A program made the translations under genes and the position numbers. Shown piece by piece: positions 1 through 6,483 of a DNA stretch of 14,856 nt. The notes beneath the pieces are model-generated. The model made no database searches. It saw only the letters and a program-made list of their open reading frames with translations, and was not told the DNA's origin. The stretch's first letter is position 1. Every line of letters begins with the position of its first letter. Source of the stretch: an uncultured Oscillospiraceae bacterium. Its GTDB lineage: Bacteria; Bacillota; Clostridia; Oscillospirales; Oscillospiraceae. Location of the stretch: positions 1 to 14,856 of the forward strand of contig CAKTIN010000044.1 in assembly GCA_934565775.1 (NCBI GenBank), read 5' to 3'.

Positions 1-231
1 GATGAAGTCCTTCAGGGCCTTGTTCAGGGCATGACCCATGTGGATGTTCCCGTTGGAGAAGGGAGGGCCGTCATGCAGCACGAAGGGAGGCAGGTCCTTG
101 TTCTTTTCCAGCATGGAGGCGTAAAGCCCCTCCTCATTCCACCGGGCCAGCATATCCGGCTCCCGCCGGGGCAGACCGGCCTTCATGGGGAAGTCCGTCT
201 TGGGGGTGATGATGGTATTTTTGTATTCCAT
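1..231 (-). CDS. ileS: Isoleucyl-tRNA synthetase, N-terminal part (runs off the left edge)
   Basis: This gene encodes the cytoplasmic class I enzyme that charges tRNA-Ile with isoleucine. Only the first 77 residues are in the window. They include [14 protein letters not shown] at about residues 54-67, which carries the class I HIGH signature (here HMGH, residues 64-67) in the form typical of IleRS. The ATG at 229-231 is preceded by GGAGG (240-244, minus strand) at good spacing, and no upstream in-frame start fits better. A T-box with an ATC specifier lies directly upstream and independently points to isoleucine. The downstream neighbour is outside the window. Identification is firm for the family; the rest of the protein (KMSKS motif, editing domain) cannot be seen. 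Confidence 0.95.
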   Translation of the reverse strand, partial: MEYKNTIITPKTDFPMKAGLPRREPDMLARWNEEGLYASMLEKNKDLPPFVLHDGPPFSNGNIHMGHALNKALKDFI

Positions 232-255
232 GGTCTTTTCCTCCGAAAAAGTATT

Positions 256-297
256 AAAAAGAGGACCCCCTGTCTTAAGAGACAAAGGGGATCCTCT
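256..297 (-). terminator. Intrinsic terminator of the ileS T-box
   Basis: On the minus strand AGAGGATCCCC (297-287) pairs with GGGGGTCCTCT (270-260) in an 11-bp stem with one G-U pair. The pairing is extended by TGTC/GACA around a small loop, and a T run follows at 260-256. The 5' arm abuts and overlaps the T-box sequence, so antiterminator and terminator pairing exclude each other, as in other transcriptional T-boxes. Confidence 0.92.
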
Positions 298-505
298 GCG
301 GTACCACTCTTATTCCGGGCAAGGCCCGGCACTTGGGGGCGGGCTATCGGCCGCCGGCCGGCTCTGCCTACTGCCCGAGGCTTCGGGGTTCGGAGAGCTG
401 CTCCGAGGGGATACGGAAGGTCTGCGCCGCTGCCTCGCACCGGCCGGCAGCTCTCTGAAGGCGGGGAAGGCCTCCGCTTGTCCTCATCTCAGCATGGGAA
501 TATGA
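256..505 (-). promoter_or_regulatory. T-box riboswitch (tRNA-Ile responsive) controlling ileS
   Basis: This is a leader RNA that reads uncharged tRNA and decides between termination and antitermination. Read on the minus strand, an AGAGAG bulge (456-451) is followed by a distal stem I hairpin, GCTGCC/GGCAGC (451-446 with 434-429), whose loop holds the conserved GGTGCGA. The 3' side of stem I has GTATCCCCTCGGAGCAGCT, and the ATC at 412-410 is the expected specifier codon for isoleucine. The T-box sequence AGAGTGGTACCGCAG lies at 310-296, with the intact TGG-ACC core that pairs with the tRNA acceptor end. A terminator follows, then ileS. The outer limits of stem I are approximate. I could not find a convincing promoter in the 3' end of divIVA, so the leader may be reached by read-through from sepF-divIVA. 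Confidence 0.93.
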
Positions 506-513
506 AGAAAGCT

Positions 514-1227
514 TTATTTCGTGGGATCGTAATTCTTACCGAATTGCAGATTGGCGAATTTCGCCGTGGTGCTCTCGGAGATCGTGGGGCGGACGGCGGG
601 ACGGGGGGCCACATCAGGCTCGCTGCCCACCAGACGCTCCATGCTCTGAGAAATGGCGTCCGCCAGATCGTCGGGGCTGTCTCCCTTGCCAATCTCGGGC
701 ATGGACCCGGTGGCGGTGGAGACGGGGGCGGCAGGGGCGGCGGCTCCGGCAGCCTCTGCGGCGGTCTGGAGGGCGTGCAGCTTCTCCAGGCAGGCGGAGA
801 GCTCCTGCTCTACGGCGGCGATCCCCTTGGCGGTCTCGGCCAGCTTCCCGTGATCCACCACCACAACGGGGGCCGGAGCGGGGGCAGGGGCGGGAGCGGC
901 AGCCTGTGCGGCGGCAGCCTTCGCGTTGGCGTTGGCCTCTGCGGCGTTGAGCATTTGCAGGCACTTGGCCTCGGCGTCCCGGACCATGGCCTCGCTGGTC
1001 CGCTGGGCGGACAGGAGCGTGTCGCGCACGCTGCCCTCGTTTTTGCGGTACTCCTCCAGCTTATCCACCAGAACGCGCATCTTGCTCTTCAGCGTTGCGT
1101 TCTCTTTATAAAGGGTCTCATAGTCCTGAATCAGAGGCTCCAGAAATTCATCCACGGATTCCATGTCATAGCCGCCAAAGACGGCCTTATCAAAGGAAAT
1201 CTGATCCAATTGCTGCGGTGTAAACAT
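514..1227 (-). CDS. divIVA: DivIVA-family cell division / polarity protein
   Basis: DivIVA proteins bind negatively curved membrane at septa and poles and recruit division or cell-wall partners. The 237-residue product begins with the characteristic N-terminal lipid-binding domain (MFTPQQLDQISF, then FGGYDMESVDEFLEPLIQDY, residues 17-36). A heptad-rich coiled coil runs from about 30 to 95. An Ala/Pro-rich linker with alternating AP dipeptides at about 110-120 is followed by a second helical stretch and a polar tail. In Bacillus subtilis DivIVA the membrane-inserting loop has Phe17 and Arg18; here Phe17 is kept and residue 18 is Gly. The gene follows sepF by 29 bp and has an AGAGGG ribosome binding site, so the two are probably cotranscribed. 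It precedes the ileS T-box, a common order in Gram-positive division clusters. Low-complexity sequence makes the C-terminal half hard to assign. Confidence 0.92.
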   Translation of the reverse strand: MFTPQQLDQISFDKAVFGGYDMESVDEFLEPLIQDYETLYKENATLKSKMRVLVDKLEEYRKNEGSVRDTLLSAQRTSEAMVRDAEAKCLQMLNAAEANANAKAAAAQAAAPAPAPAPAPVVVVDHGKLAETAKGIAAVEQELSACLEKLHALQTAAEAAGAAAPAAPVSTATGSMPEIGKGDSPDDLADAISQSMERLVGSEPDVAPRPAVRPTISESTTAKFANLQFGKNYDPTK

Positions 1228-1256
1228 AACGGTTCCCTCTCTATCTGTATTGGCGT

Positions 1257-1787
1257 TTAGTTGTAGATTCCGCTGTTCTCCAGCTTATCTGCCAGATCCC
1301 CCACGATCTCTACATTGTACGGGGTGATCAGATAGGCGGCGCTGGCGACCTTCTTGATCTTGCCATCCAGAGCGTAGGCGCTGCCGGAGAGGAAATCCAC
1401 TACGCGGCGGGCGGTGCTCTTATCGGTCTGCTCCAGATTCAGCAGCAGAGCCTGGCGGTCCCGCAGCTTCATGCACAGATCGGACACACAGTCAAAGCTC
1501 TCCGGCCGCACCAGAACGACCTGAAGTTGGGTGCCCGCATTGCTGAGGTTCACGACCCGGCTGGTGGACCGGGGCTGCTCGGCGGAATAGGAGCTCACAG
1601 GCTCAGAGGACCGGCGAGAGGACCGGCGGGAGGGGGCGGGGGAAGGAGCGGGCTCATCGTCCTGGAACAGGTCGTCGCCGCCGTCGGCGGGAGCTTCCTC
1701 TTCTTCGTAATCGTCATCGTAATATTCGTCCTCCTCCTCGTCGGAGTAAGGCTTTGCCCATTTCTTAATATCATCCCACAGTTTCAT
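1257..1787 (-). CDS. sepF: SepF cell division protein (FtsZ-binding)
   Basis: SepF anchors FtsZ filaments to the membrane and shapes the septum in Gram-positive bacteria. The 176-residue product has the expected layout. A short amphipathic N-terminal helix (MKLWDDIKKWAKPY) serves as membrane anchor. An acidic, Tyr-rich linker (about 15-45) and a Ser/Pro/Arg-rich linker (to about 75) follow. The C-terminal SepF core (about 76-165) contains VVLVRPESFDCVSDLCMKLR and LLNLEQTDKSTARRVVDFLSG, then GKIKKVASAAYLITPYNVEI. The ATG at 1785-1787 has AGGAGG at 1798-1803 (minus strand). A strong promoter lies about 145 bp upstream and a hairpin lies in the leader. divIVA follows. The usual neighbours ylmG and ylmH are not present between them. 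Confidence 0.95.
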   Translation of the reverse strand: MKLWDDIKKWAKPYSDEEEDEYYDDDYEEEEAPADGGDDLFQDDEPAPSPAPSRRSSRRSSEPVSSYSAEQPRSTSRVVNLSNAGTQLQVVLVRPESFDCVSDLCMKLRDRQALLLNLEQTDKSTARRVVDFLSGSAYALDGKIKKVASAAYLITPYNVEIVGDLADKLENSGIYN

Positions 1788-1841
1788 TCTAGTGTATCCT
1801 CCTACTATCTATTTCAATCGGGATGGTCGTTCCGTGGCCCG

Positions 1842-1876
1842 AAAAATTGCGGCACCGATGCGGATCATTCTGCCGC
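1842..1876 (-). terminator. Terminator-like hairpin in the sepF 5' leader (candidate attenuator)
   Basis: On the minus strand GCGGCA (1876-1871) can pair with TGCCGC (1854-1849), with GAT/ATC pairing inside the loop, and AATTTTT follows directly (1848-1842). It sits about 50 nt downstream of the predicted start site of the sepF promoter and about 55 nt before the sepF start codon. It could attenuate sepF expression or be a chance stem in GC-rich DNA. The short stem and 16-nt loop keep confidence low. Confidence 0.3.
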
Positions 1877-1930
1877 CCCGCTTCGCCCGCAAAAAGACAA
1901 GCGCCGGCCGGGTGGCTGCACCATAGATAC

Positions 1931-1959
1931 ATTATCCTCTTTTTTTCGCCTTATGTCAA
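1931..1959 (-). promoter_or_regulatory. Sigma-A-type promoter for sepF-divIVA
   Basis: On the minus strand there is a perfect -35 TTGACA (1959-1954), a 17-bp spacer and a -10 GATAAT (1936-1931), five of six matches to consensus. Transcription would start near 1924 and leave a leader of about 137 nt before sepF. The flanking DNA is notably AT-rich compared with the genes around it. Confidence 0.75.
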
Positions 1960-2055
1960 CAAAAAGGTTGCACAAATCTTGAAAAAATCTGCATAATTCT
2001 TTGATGATTTCGAAAAAATGGGAATCCGTGGGGGAACAGAGCCCAATTAAGGCCC
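1960..2055. other. Gap between the HlyD-like gene and the sepF promoter
   Basis: This AT-rich stretch follows the stop codon of the HlyD-like gene. I see no convincing intrinsic terminator: the few GGG/CCC pairings before the T run near 2021-2026 form only about 3 bp. Read-through from the upstream operon into sepF is therefore possible. No small ORF is supported. Confidence 0.4.
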
Positions 2056-3276
2056 TCAGGAGACCAGAGTGCCGTCCGTTAGGCCGTTGGTATCCAGCAG
2101 GATCTCATCCTCCGGCCAGAGATTCAGCGTGCTGCTTTTGTCCAGCTGGACGACGTAGTATTCCCCGCCGTCATACAGGAGCGTCACGTTTTTCCACCGG
2201 ACCTTTGCGCCCTCCAGCACATAGACCCCGGCGCTGCCCTCCTCCTCGCTGAAGCAGATGGCCTCCTTGGGTACCCGCAGGCCGGAGTAGGAGCGGAACA
2301 CGATCTGTGCGCTCTGGCGGCGCAGTGCGGAGACCTCCGAGAGAAAGTTCGGACTGGACAGGACCAGGAGGGTCTTGCCCTCCCGGTTCCGGTTCATGGT
2401 AGTGATCTCCATATCCAGCTCCCGGTGAAAGGCTCCCTGGAAGGACACGGTTACCGTGCTGCCCGGATGCAGGCCGGACAGCGCTTCCGTATCCGCCACG
2501 GCGGTAAAGTACCAGGTATCCGAGGTGATCAGCCGCCCAACGCTCTGGGCACCGCTTTCGTCATCCCGGCCGAGCAGCTCCGTGAGCGCCTCCGGCGTCA
2601 TTGCCGCCAGGGCCTCCGGGGTGAGAATGCTCTCCAGGCCGTCTGCGGCGGCGGAGTAATAGCCCGAGGCCGGGGCGGGAATGGCGGCGGTCCCGGCGGC
2701 GATCTGCTCCTGTAGGCTGGCAATGGTCTCTGTCAGCTCATTGAGCTGCCGCCGCATGGCCGCCGGGTCGGACTGCCCGGCGGTTTGCCGAAGGATCAGG
2801 GCCTTCAGGCCGGCTCCGGTCTCCTCAGCCGCAGCCAGCTCGCCCTGGGCGCTCCGGGTCAGAAAGGCGGCGATGGCCTGGCCGGTCCGCGCCTCCGCAG
2901 ACTGCCGGTCACCGTATTCGGTCTGGTCCTCCAGAGCCAGCTGGAGCTGGCTCTGCTCCTGCTCCAGCTGCTCAAGACGGGTCAGCGTCTCTGCCAGAGC
3001 GGCGTTTTGCAGGCGCAGCGCCACGGAAGCGCCGTTGGCCACCTTCTCGCCCTCGGTGCGCAGGGGATAGACAATCCCCCCTGCGCCGGGAATCCGCTGC
3101 TCCCGGCGGACGATAAAGCCGGAGACCTCCTCTGCCTCCGAGGTGGTAAAGATCGCCGCCCGAACCGTAGCACGGCCCCGGTCCATAGAGGAAAAAATGC
3201 TGAATAGGAGATAGCTTGTGATCATCAGCGCCAAAACCAGCAGGATGATCTTCAAATACGGTCTGCCCTGTTTCAT
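2056..3276 (-). CDS. HlyD-like membrane fusion / periplasmic-adaptor-type protein
   Basis: The 406-residue product has one N-terminal membrane segment (about residues 9-28, LKIILLVLALMITSYLLFSI) after a short positive stretch, so most of it should lie outside the membrane. A lipoyl-like half (GFIVRREQRIPGAGGIVYPLR, about 53-73) comes first. Helical hairpin or coiled-coil segments follow at about 93-130 and 172-195. A second half-motif, APASGYYSAAADGLE (about 201-215), is next, then beta-barrel-like sequence to the C-terminus. This order matches membrane fusion proteins of the HlyD type. No ABC transporter, RND pump or outer-membrane partner is adjacent. The ATG has AAAGGAG five bases upstream and lies 30 bp after hfq, so it is probably the last gene of the miaB-hfq operon. 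Its role is unknown; its place beside sepF suggests an envelope function, which is inference only. Confidence 0.75.
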   Translation of the reverse strand: MKQGRPYLKIILLVLALMITSYLLFSIFSSMDRGRATVRAAIFTTSEAEEVSGFIVRREQRIPGAGGIVYPLRTEGEKVANGASVALRLQNAALAETLTRLEQLEQEQSQLQLALEDQTEYGDRQSAEARTGQAIAAFLTRSAQGELAAAEETGAGLKALILRQTAGQSDPAAMRRQLNELTETIASLQEQIAAGTAAIPAPASGYYSAAADGLESILTPEALAAMTPEALTELLGRDDESGAQSVGRLITSDTWYFTAVADTEALSGLHPGSTVTVSFQGAFHRELDMEITTMNRNREGKTLLVLSSPNFLSEVSALRRQSAQIVFRSYSGLRVPKEAICFSEEEGSAGVYVLEGAKVRWKNVTLLYDGGEYYVVQLDKSSTLNLWPEDEILLDTNGLTDGTLVS

Positions 3277-3306
3277 GGGTTCTCCTTTGCGGGCAGACGG
3301 CGGCCG

Positions 3307-3534
3307 TCAGCCCATGGTTCCGGCCTTCACCGGCCGGGTGGGGGTAATGGTGGAGATCGCGTGCTTGTAAATGAACTGCTGTTTGCCGTCGGTGACCAGA
3401 ACCACCATAAAGCTGTCAAAGCCCGAGATGACGCCCCGCAGCTGGAAGCCGTTCATGAGGAACACGGTGACGGGGAGCTTTCCCGCCCGGACCTCCGAGA
3501 GAAATGTGTCTTGCAGGTTGATAATGTCTGACAT
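3307..3534 (-). CDS. hfq: RNA chaperone Hfq
   Basis: Hfq forms a hexameric Sm-like ring that binds small RNAs and mRNAs. The 75-residue product covers the Sm fold with almost no C-terminal tail. An N-terminal helix with LQDTFL (Gln8, residues 7-12) is followed by Sm1 with [19 protein letters not shown] (28-46) and Sm2 with [11 protein letters not shown] (55-65). The YKH triad at 56-58 is the family signature for uridine and proximal-face binding. The start ATG (3532-3534) follows AGAAGGAG. The gene lies 43 bp after miaA, the same miaA-hfq order found in many bacteria. The larger gap leaves room for a private promoter. Confidence 0.97.
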   Translation of the reverse strand: MSDIINLQDTFLSEVRAGKLPVTVFLMNGFQLRGVISGFDSFMVVLVTDGKQQFIYKHAISTITPTRPVKAGTMG

Positions 3535-3564
3535 ATGTACTCCTTCTTTCTTTGGGATACATAC

Positions 3565-3573
3565 ATCTTAGCA
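3565..3573 (-). promoter_or_regulatory. Possible internal promoter for hfq (extended -10)
   Basis: On the minus strand TGCTAAGAT (3573-3565) resembles an extended -10 element, TG-N-TAAGAT. It overlaps the miaA 3' boundary and lies about 30 bp before the hfq start codon. There is no good -35 at 17 bp (CTTTTT). It is offered because the miaA-hfq gap is the longest inside the operon. Confidence is low. Confidence 0.25.
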
Positions 3574-3577
3574 CGGC

Positions 3578-4513
3578 TCACCTGTCGAAAAAGGGAATAA
3601 CCCCGACAGCCCGGGAGTAAATGCTGGAGAAATTTTCCTCATCGCCCCGAGGCAGCCAGTTCATGCCGGGATTCCGGCGAAACCAGGTGAGCTGCCGCTT
3701 GGCGTACCGCCGGGAGGACTGCTTGATCTGGGCAACGGCCTGCTCCATGGTGCATTGGCCCCGCAGAGCAGCCAGGGGCTCCTTATAGCCGATGGCCTGA
3801 AGGGCCGTGGCGCTGTCCGGGACGCCCCGGGCCAGCAGCCCCTGGATCTCCCGGAGCAGCCCCGCCTCCAGCATCCGGTCCACCCGGAGATCGATGCGGG
3901 CATATAGTGTGGAGCGGTTGACATAATCCAGGCCGATCCAGACGGCCTCATGCCGGGGCGGCAGGGCCTGCGTCTCCCGGTTGTGCTGCGTGATGGTTTT
4001 TCCTGTTTCCAGATAGACCTCCAGGGCGCGGAGGATCCGCTTTTCGTCGGAGGGATGGAGCCGTGCGGCGCTTTCCGGGTCCACGGCCCGGAGCCGCTCC
4101 AGCAGCGGCGCAATGCCCTGCTGCCGGGCCTGGGCCTCCAAAGCCTCCCGCACGCCGGTAGAGGGGCAGGGGGCGAAGGCGTTGCCCCGGATCAGGGCGT
4201 CCATATACAGCCCCGTGCCCCCGGCCACCAGGGCGGTCTTTCCCCGCCGGAGAATGGACTGCAAAATCGGCTCGGCCTGGGCCACATACTGCCCCACGGA
4301 GTAGCTCTCCCAGGGCTCCGCTACGTCCAGCATATGGTGGACGATGCCCCGGCGCTCCTCCGGCGTGGGCTTTGCCGTGCCGATGTCCATGGAGCGGTAG
4401 ACCTGCATGGAATCGCAGGACAGAACCTCTCCGTTCAGAGCCTCGGCCAGGGCCACTGCCAGCTCCGTCTTGCCGGAGGCAGTGGGTCCGGCGATACAAA
4501 TAATCCGCTCCAT
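3578..4513 (-). CDS. miaA: tRNA dimethylallyltransferase MiaA
   Basis: MiaA transfers a dimethylallyl group to N6 of adenosine 37 in tRNAs that read UNN codons, making i6A, the substrate of MiaB encoded in the same operon. The 311-residue product is of normal length. It shows the P-loop GPTASGKT (residues 9-16), the catalytic-region SCDSMQVYR (32-40, Asp34), DIGTAKPT, a conserved AGGTGLY, and the C-terminal SSRRYAKRQLTWFRR that binds the anticodon stem-loop. It starts 4 bp after the mutL stop codon and has only a weak ribosome binding site within mutL, so translation is probably coupled. The ATG at 4511-4513 directly precedes the P-loop strand and no better start exists. Confidence 0.97.
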   Translation of the reverse strand: MERIICIAGPTASGKTELAVALAEALNGEVLSCDSMQVYRSMDIGTAKPTPEERRGIVHHMLDVAEPWESYSVGQYVAQAEPILQSILRRGKTALVAGGTGLYMDALIRGNAFAPCPSTGVREALEAQARQQGIAPLLERLRAVDPESAARLHPSDEKRILRALEVYLETGKTITQHNRETQALPPRHEAVWIGLDYVNRSTLYARIDLRVDRMLEAGLLREIQGLLARGVPDSATALQAIGYKEPLAALRGQCTMEQAVAQIKQSSRRYAKRQLTWFRRNPGMNWLPRGDEENFSSIYSRAVGVIPFFDR

Positions 4514-4517
4514 GGGC

Positions 4518-6470
4518 TTACCGCTTGAACTGCCGGTCCAGCTGGCCTTGGGAGAGCTGGATGCAGATGGGCCTGCCGTGGGGGCAGTATTTCAGCTCCT
4601 CCCGGCTCATGACCTGCTGCACCAGGGCCTCCAGCTCCCGGGGATCCGTGCGCCAGCCGCCCTTTATGGCGGCCTTGCAGGCGATGGTATGGAGCAGATT
4701 GTCCCGCAGGGTGTCCCGGTCCTCCCGGCGGCCCTCCAGCAGGTCGTTAGCCAGCTGGGCCAGGGTCTCGGAGGCCTGCTCTGCGGCCAGGTCCATGGGG
4801 ATCCGGCGGATGGCCAGGGTGCCCTCCCCGAATTCCTCCGCCTCATAGCCCAGCTCGTCCAGCAGGGGACGGTTGGCCAGGAGGATGGCTGCGGCCTCCT
4901 CCCCCAGAGTGCAGGTCACGGGGATCAGCAGGCTTTGCGAGGCGATCTGCCGGGGACCGGACCGGAGCTTATCAAAAAGGATCCGCTCGTGGGCGGCGTG
5001 CTTGTCGATCAAATAGGCGGTCTGCCCCTGCTCCACCAGGATATAGCAGCGGAACAGCTCCCCCACGATCCGATAGGCCGGGACCTGGGGCAGCTCCAGA
5101 GCGGCCTGCTCGGGCTCCGCTTCGGGGGCGGGGGACGGTACCGGCGCGGGCTTTGGCGCGGATACCGGCTTCGGCATTGCGGGAGCAGCCGCCGCAGGGG
5201 CGGGTGCGGGCGGAATTACTGCGGGGACGGGCGCCTGCCGGGCGGAGACGGGGACCATGGGCCGCTGGGCCAGGACCGGCTGCTGCTCCCGCTCCAGGAC
5301 GGCGGCAGTCTGCCGGGCGGCAACGGGCTCAGGCTTCGGAGCCTCCGCCAGGGCGGCGGCAAAGCTTTTGTATTCCTGGGCGGTCATGGTACGGAAGAAA
5401 TTCTCCTGCCGGGGAGCGGCGGGAGAGGCCTGCACAGGGGCGGGCTCGGGCTTGCTCCCGGGGAAATGGACCGCAGGCCGGTCTGCCGTTTTTTTCAGGG
5501 CGGCCAGAACGCCGTAGTGTACGCAGTCAAAGACGCTCCGCTCCGCCAGGAATTTGACTTCTGTTTTCGCGGGGTGGACGTTCACGTCCACGGCGTTAGG
5601 CGGCAGGGTGATGTGCAGCACGCAGGAGGGGAACCGGCCCACCATGATCTGATTGCGGTAGGCCTCCTCCAGAGCGGCCTGAAGCAGCTTGGACTTCACC
5701 GGCCGCCCGTTGACAAAGAAAAGCTGAAAGGCCCGGTTGGCCCGGGCGTCCGTGGGCTTGGAGACATAGCCGGTGACGGCGGTTTTCTCCCAGTGGCTGT
5801 CCACGGGGATCATGGACGCCGCCTCCCGCCCCAGAACGGCGTAAATGGCGGACAGGAGCTTCCCGTCTCCCGGGGTGTTCAGAATCTCCTTTCCGTCCCG
5901 GAGCAGGCGGAAGGCCACCTGGGGGTGGGCCATGGCCTGTTTTTGCACGACCCCCGTGGCAAAGGAGCCCTCTACGGAGTCGGACTTCATGAATTTCATC
6001 CGGGCGGGGGTGTTGTAGAACAGATTTCGCACAATGATGGTGGTGCCCTCCGGGCAGCCGGCCTCGGATTCCTCCGTGATCTGACCGGCGTCCAGATGGA
6101 GGCTGGTCCCGGCGAGGCTCCCGGCGGTTTTGGTCAGGAGGTCGATGCGGGAGACGGAGGCAATGGCGGCCAAGGCCTCGCCCCGGAAGCCCATGGTGCC
6201 AATGGCGGCCAGGTCCTCCTCCGTGCGGAGCTTGGAGGTGGCGTGGCGCAGGAAGGCGATCCGGGCGTCCTCCGGGGTCATGCCGCAGCCGTTGTCCGTC
6301 ACCCGCAGGAAGGTCATGCCCCCATCCTGAAGCTCGACGGCCACCTGGGAGGCACCGGCGTCTACGGCGTTTTCCAAAAGCTCCTTCACCACGGAGCCGG
6401 GACGCTCCACCACCTCCCCTGCGGCGATCAGGTTTGCCACATGGGCGGAGAGCTGCTGAATTTTCGGCAT
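4518..6470 (-). CDS. mutL: DNA mismatch repair protein MutL (endonuclease type)
   Basis: MutL links mismatch recognition by MutS to strand incision. In the 650-residue form used here, the GHKL ATPase motifs are ELLENAVDAGAS (30-41, Glu33), DNGCGM (59-64) and GFRGEAL (94-100). A long Ala/Pro-rich linker spans about 345-455. The C-terminal domain carries the nuclease motif DKHAAHERILFD (489-500), ACKAAIK (596-602) and CPHGRP (629-634), as in MutL of bacteria lacking MutH. QSLLIP (512-517) fits the Q-x2-L-x-P beta-clamp-binding motif known in B. subtilis MutL. The ATG at 6468-6470 is chosen over a GTG three codons upstream because AGAGGTGATC overlaps that GTG and is spaced correctly for the ATG. 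The last acidic residue of the DQHA(x)2E(x)4E motif is Asp here, not Glu. It lies 12 bp after the CPBP gene and 4 bp before miaA. Confidence 0.97.
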   Translation of the reverse strand: MPKIQQLSAHVANLIAAGEVVERPGSVVKELLENAVDAGASQVAVELQDGGMTFLRVTDNGCGMTPEDARIAFLRHATSKLRTEEDLAAIGTMGFRGEALAAIASVSRIDLLTKTAGSLAGTSLHLDAGQITEESEAGCPEGTTIIVRNLFYNTPARMKFMKSDSVEGSFATGVVQKQAMAHPQVAFRLLRDGKEILNTPGDGKLLSAIYAVLGREAASMIPVDSHWEKTAVTGYVSKPTDARANRAFQLFFVNGRPVKSKLLQAALEEAYRNQIMVGRFPSCVLHITLPPNAVDVNVHPAKTEVKFLAERSVFDCVHYGVLAALKKTADRPAVHFPGSKPEPAPVQASPAAPRQENFFRTMTAQEYKSFAAALAEAPKPEPVAARQTAAVLEREQQPVLAQRPMVPVSARQAPVPAVIPPAPAPAAAAPAMPKPVSAPKPAPVPSPAPEAEPEQAALELPQVPAYRIVGELFRCYILVEQGQTAYLIDKHAAHERILFDKLRSGPRQIASQSLLIPVTCTLGEEAAAILLANRPLLDELGYEAEEFGEGTLAIRRIPMDLAAEQASETLAQLANDLLEGRREDRDTLRDNLLHTIACKAAIKGGWRTDPRELEALVQQVMSREELKYCPHGRPICIQLSQGQLDRQFKR

Positions 6471-6473
6471 GAA

Positions 6474-6483
6474 GATCACCTCT
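6474..6483 (-). promoter_or_regulatory. Ribosome binding site that decides the mutL start
   Basis: AGAGGTGATC on the minus strand is complementary to the 3' end of 16S rRNA over ten bases. It lies 8 bases before the ATG at 6470 and covers the GTG at 6479, so translation should begin at MPKIQQLS. Its first base overlaps the TAA of the CPBP gene (6483-6485). Confidence 0.8.

Noticed and set aside
500..560. Separate promoter for the ileS T-box in the end of divIVA
   Set aside because: TACGAT and CATATT could be -10 elements, but neither has an acceptable -35 at 16-18 bp.
31..1260. Open frame of 409 codons on the plus strand
   Set aside because: It runs antisense through ileS, the T-box and divIVA. 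Its Gly-rich sequence mirrors the Ala/Pro linker of DivIVA.
2021..2055. Terminator after the HlyD-like gene
   Set aside because: The T run is present but I can form only about 3 bp of stem before it on the minus strand, too weak to call.
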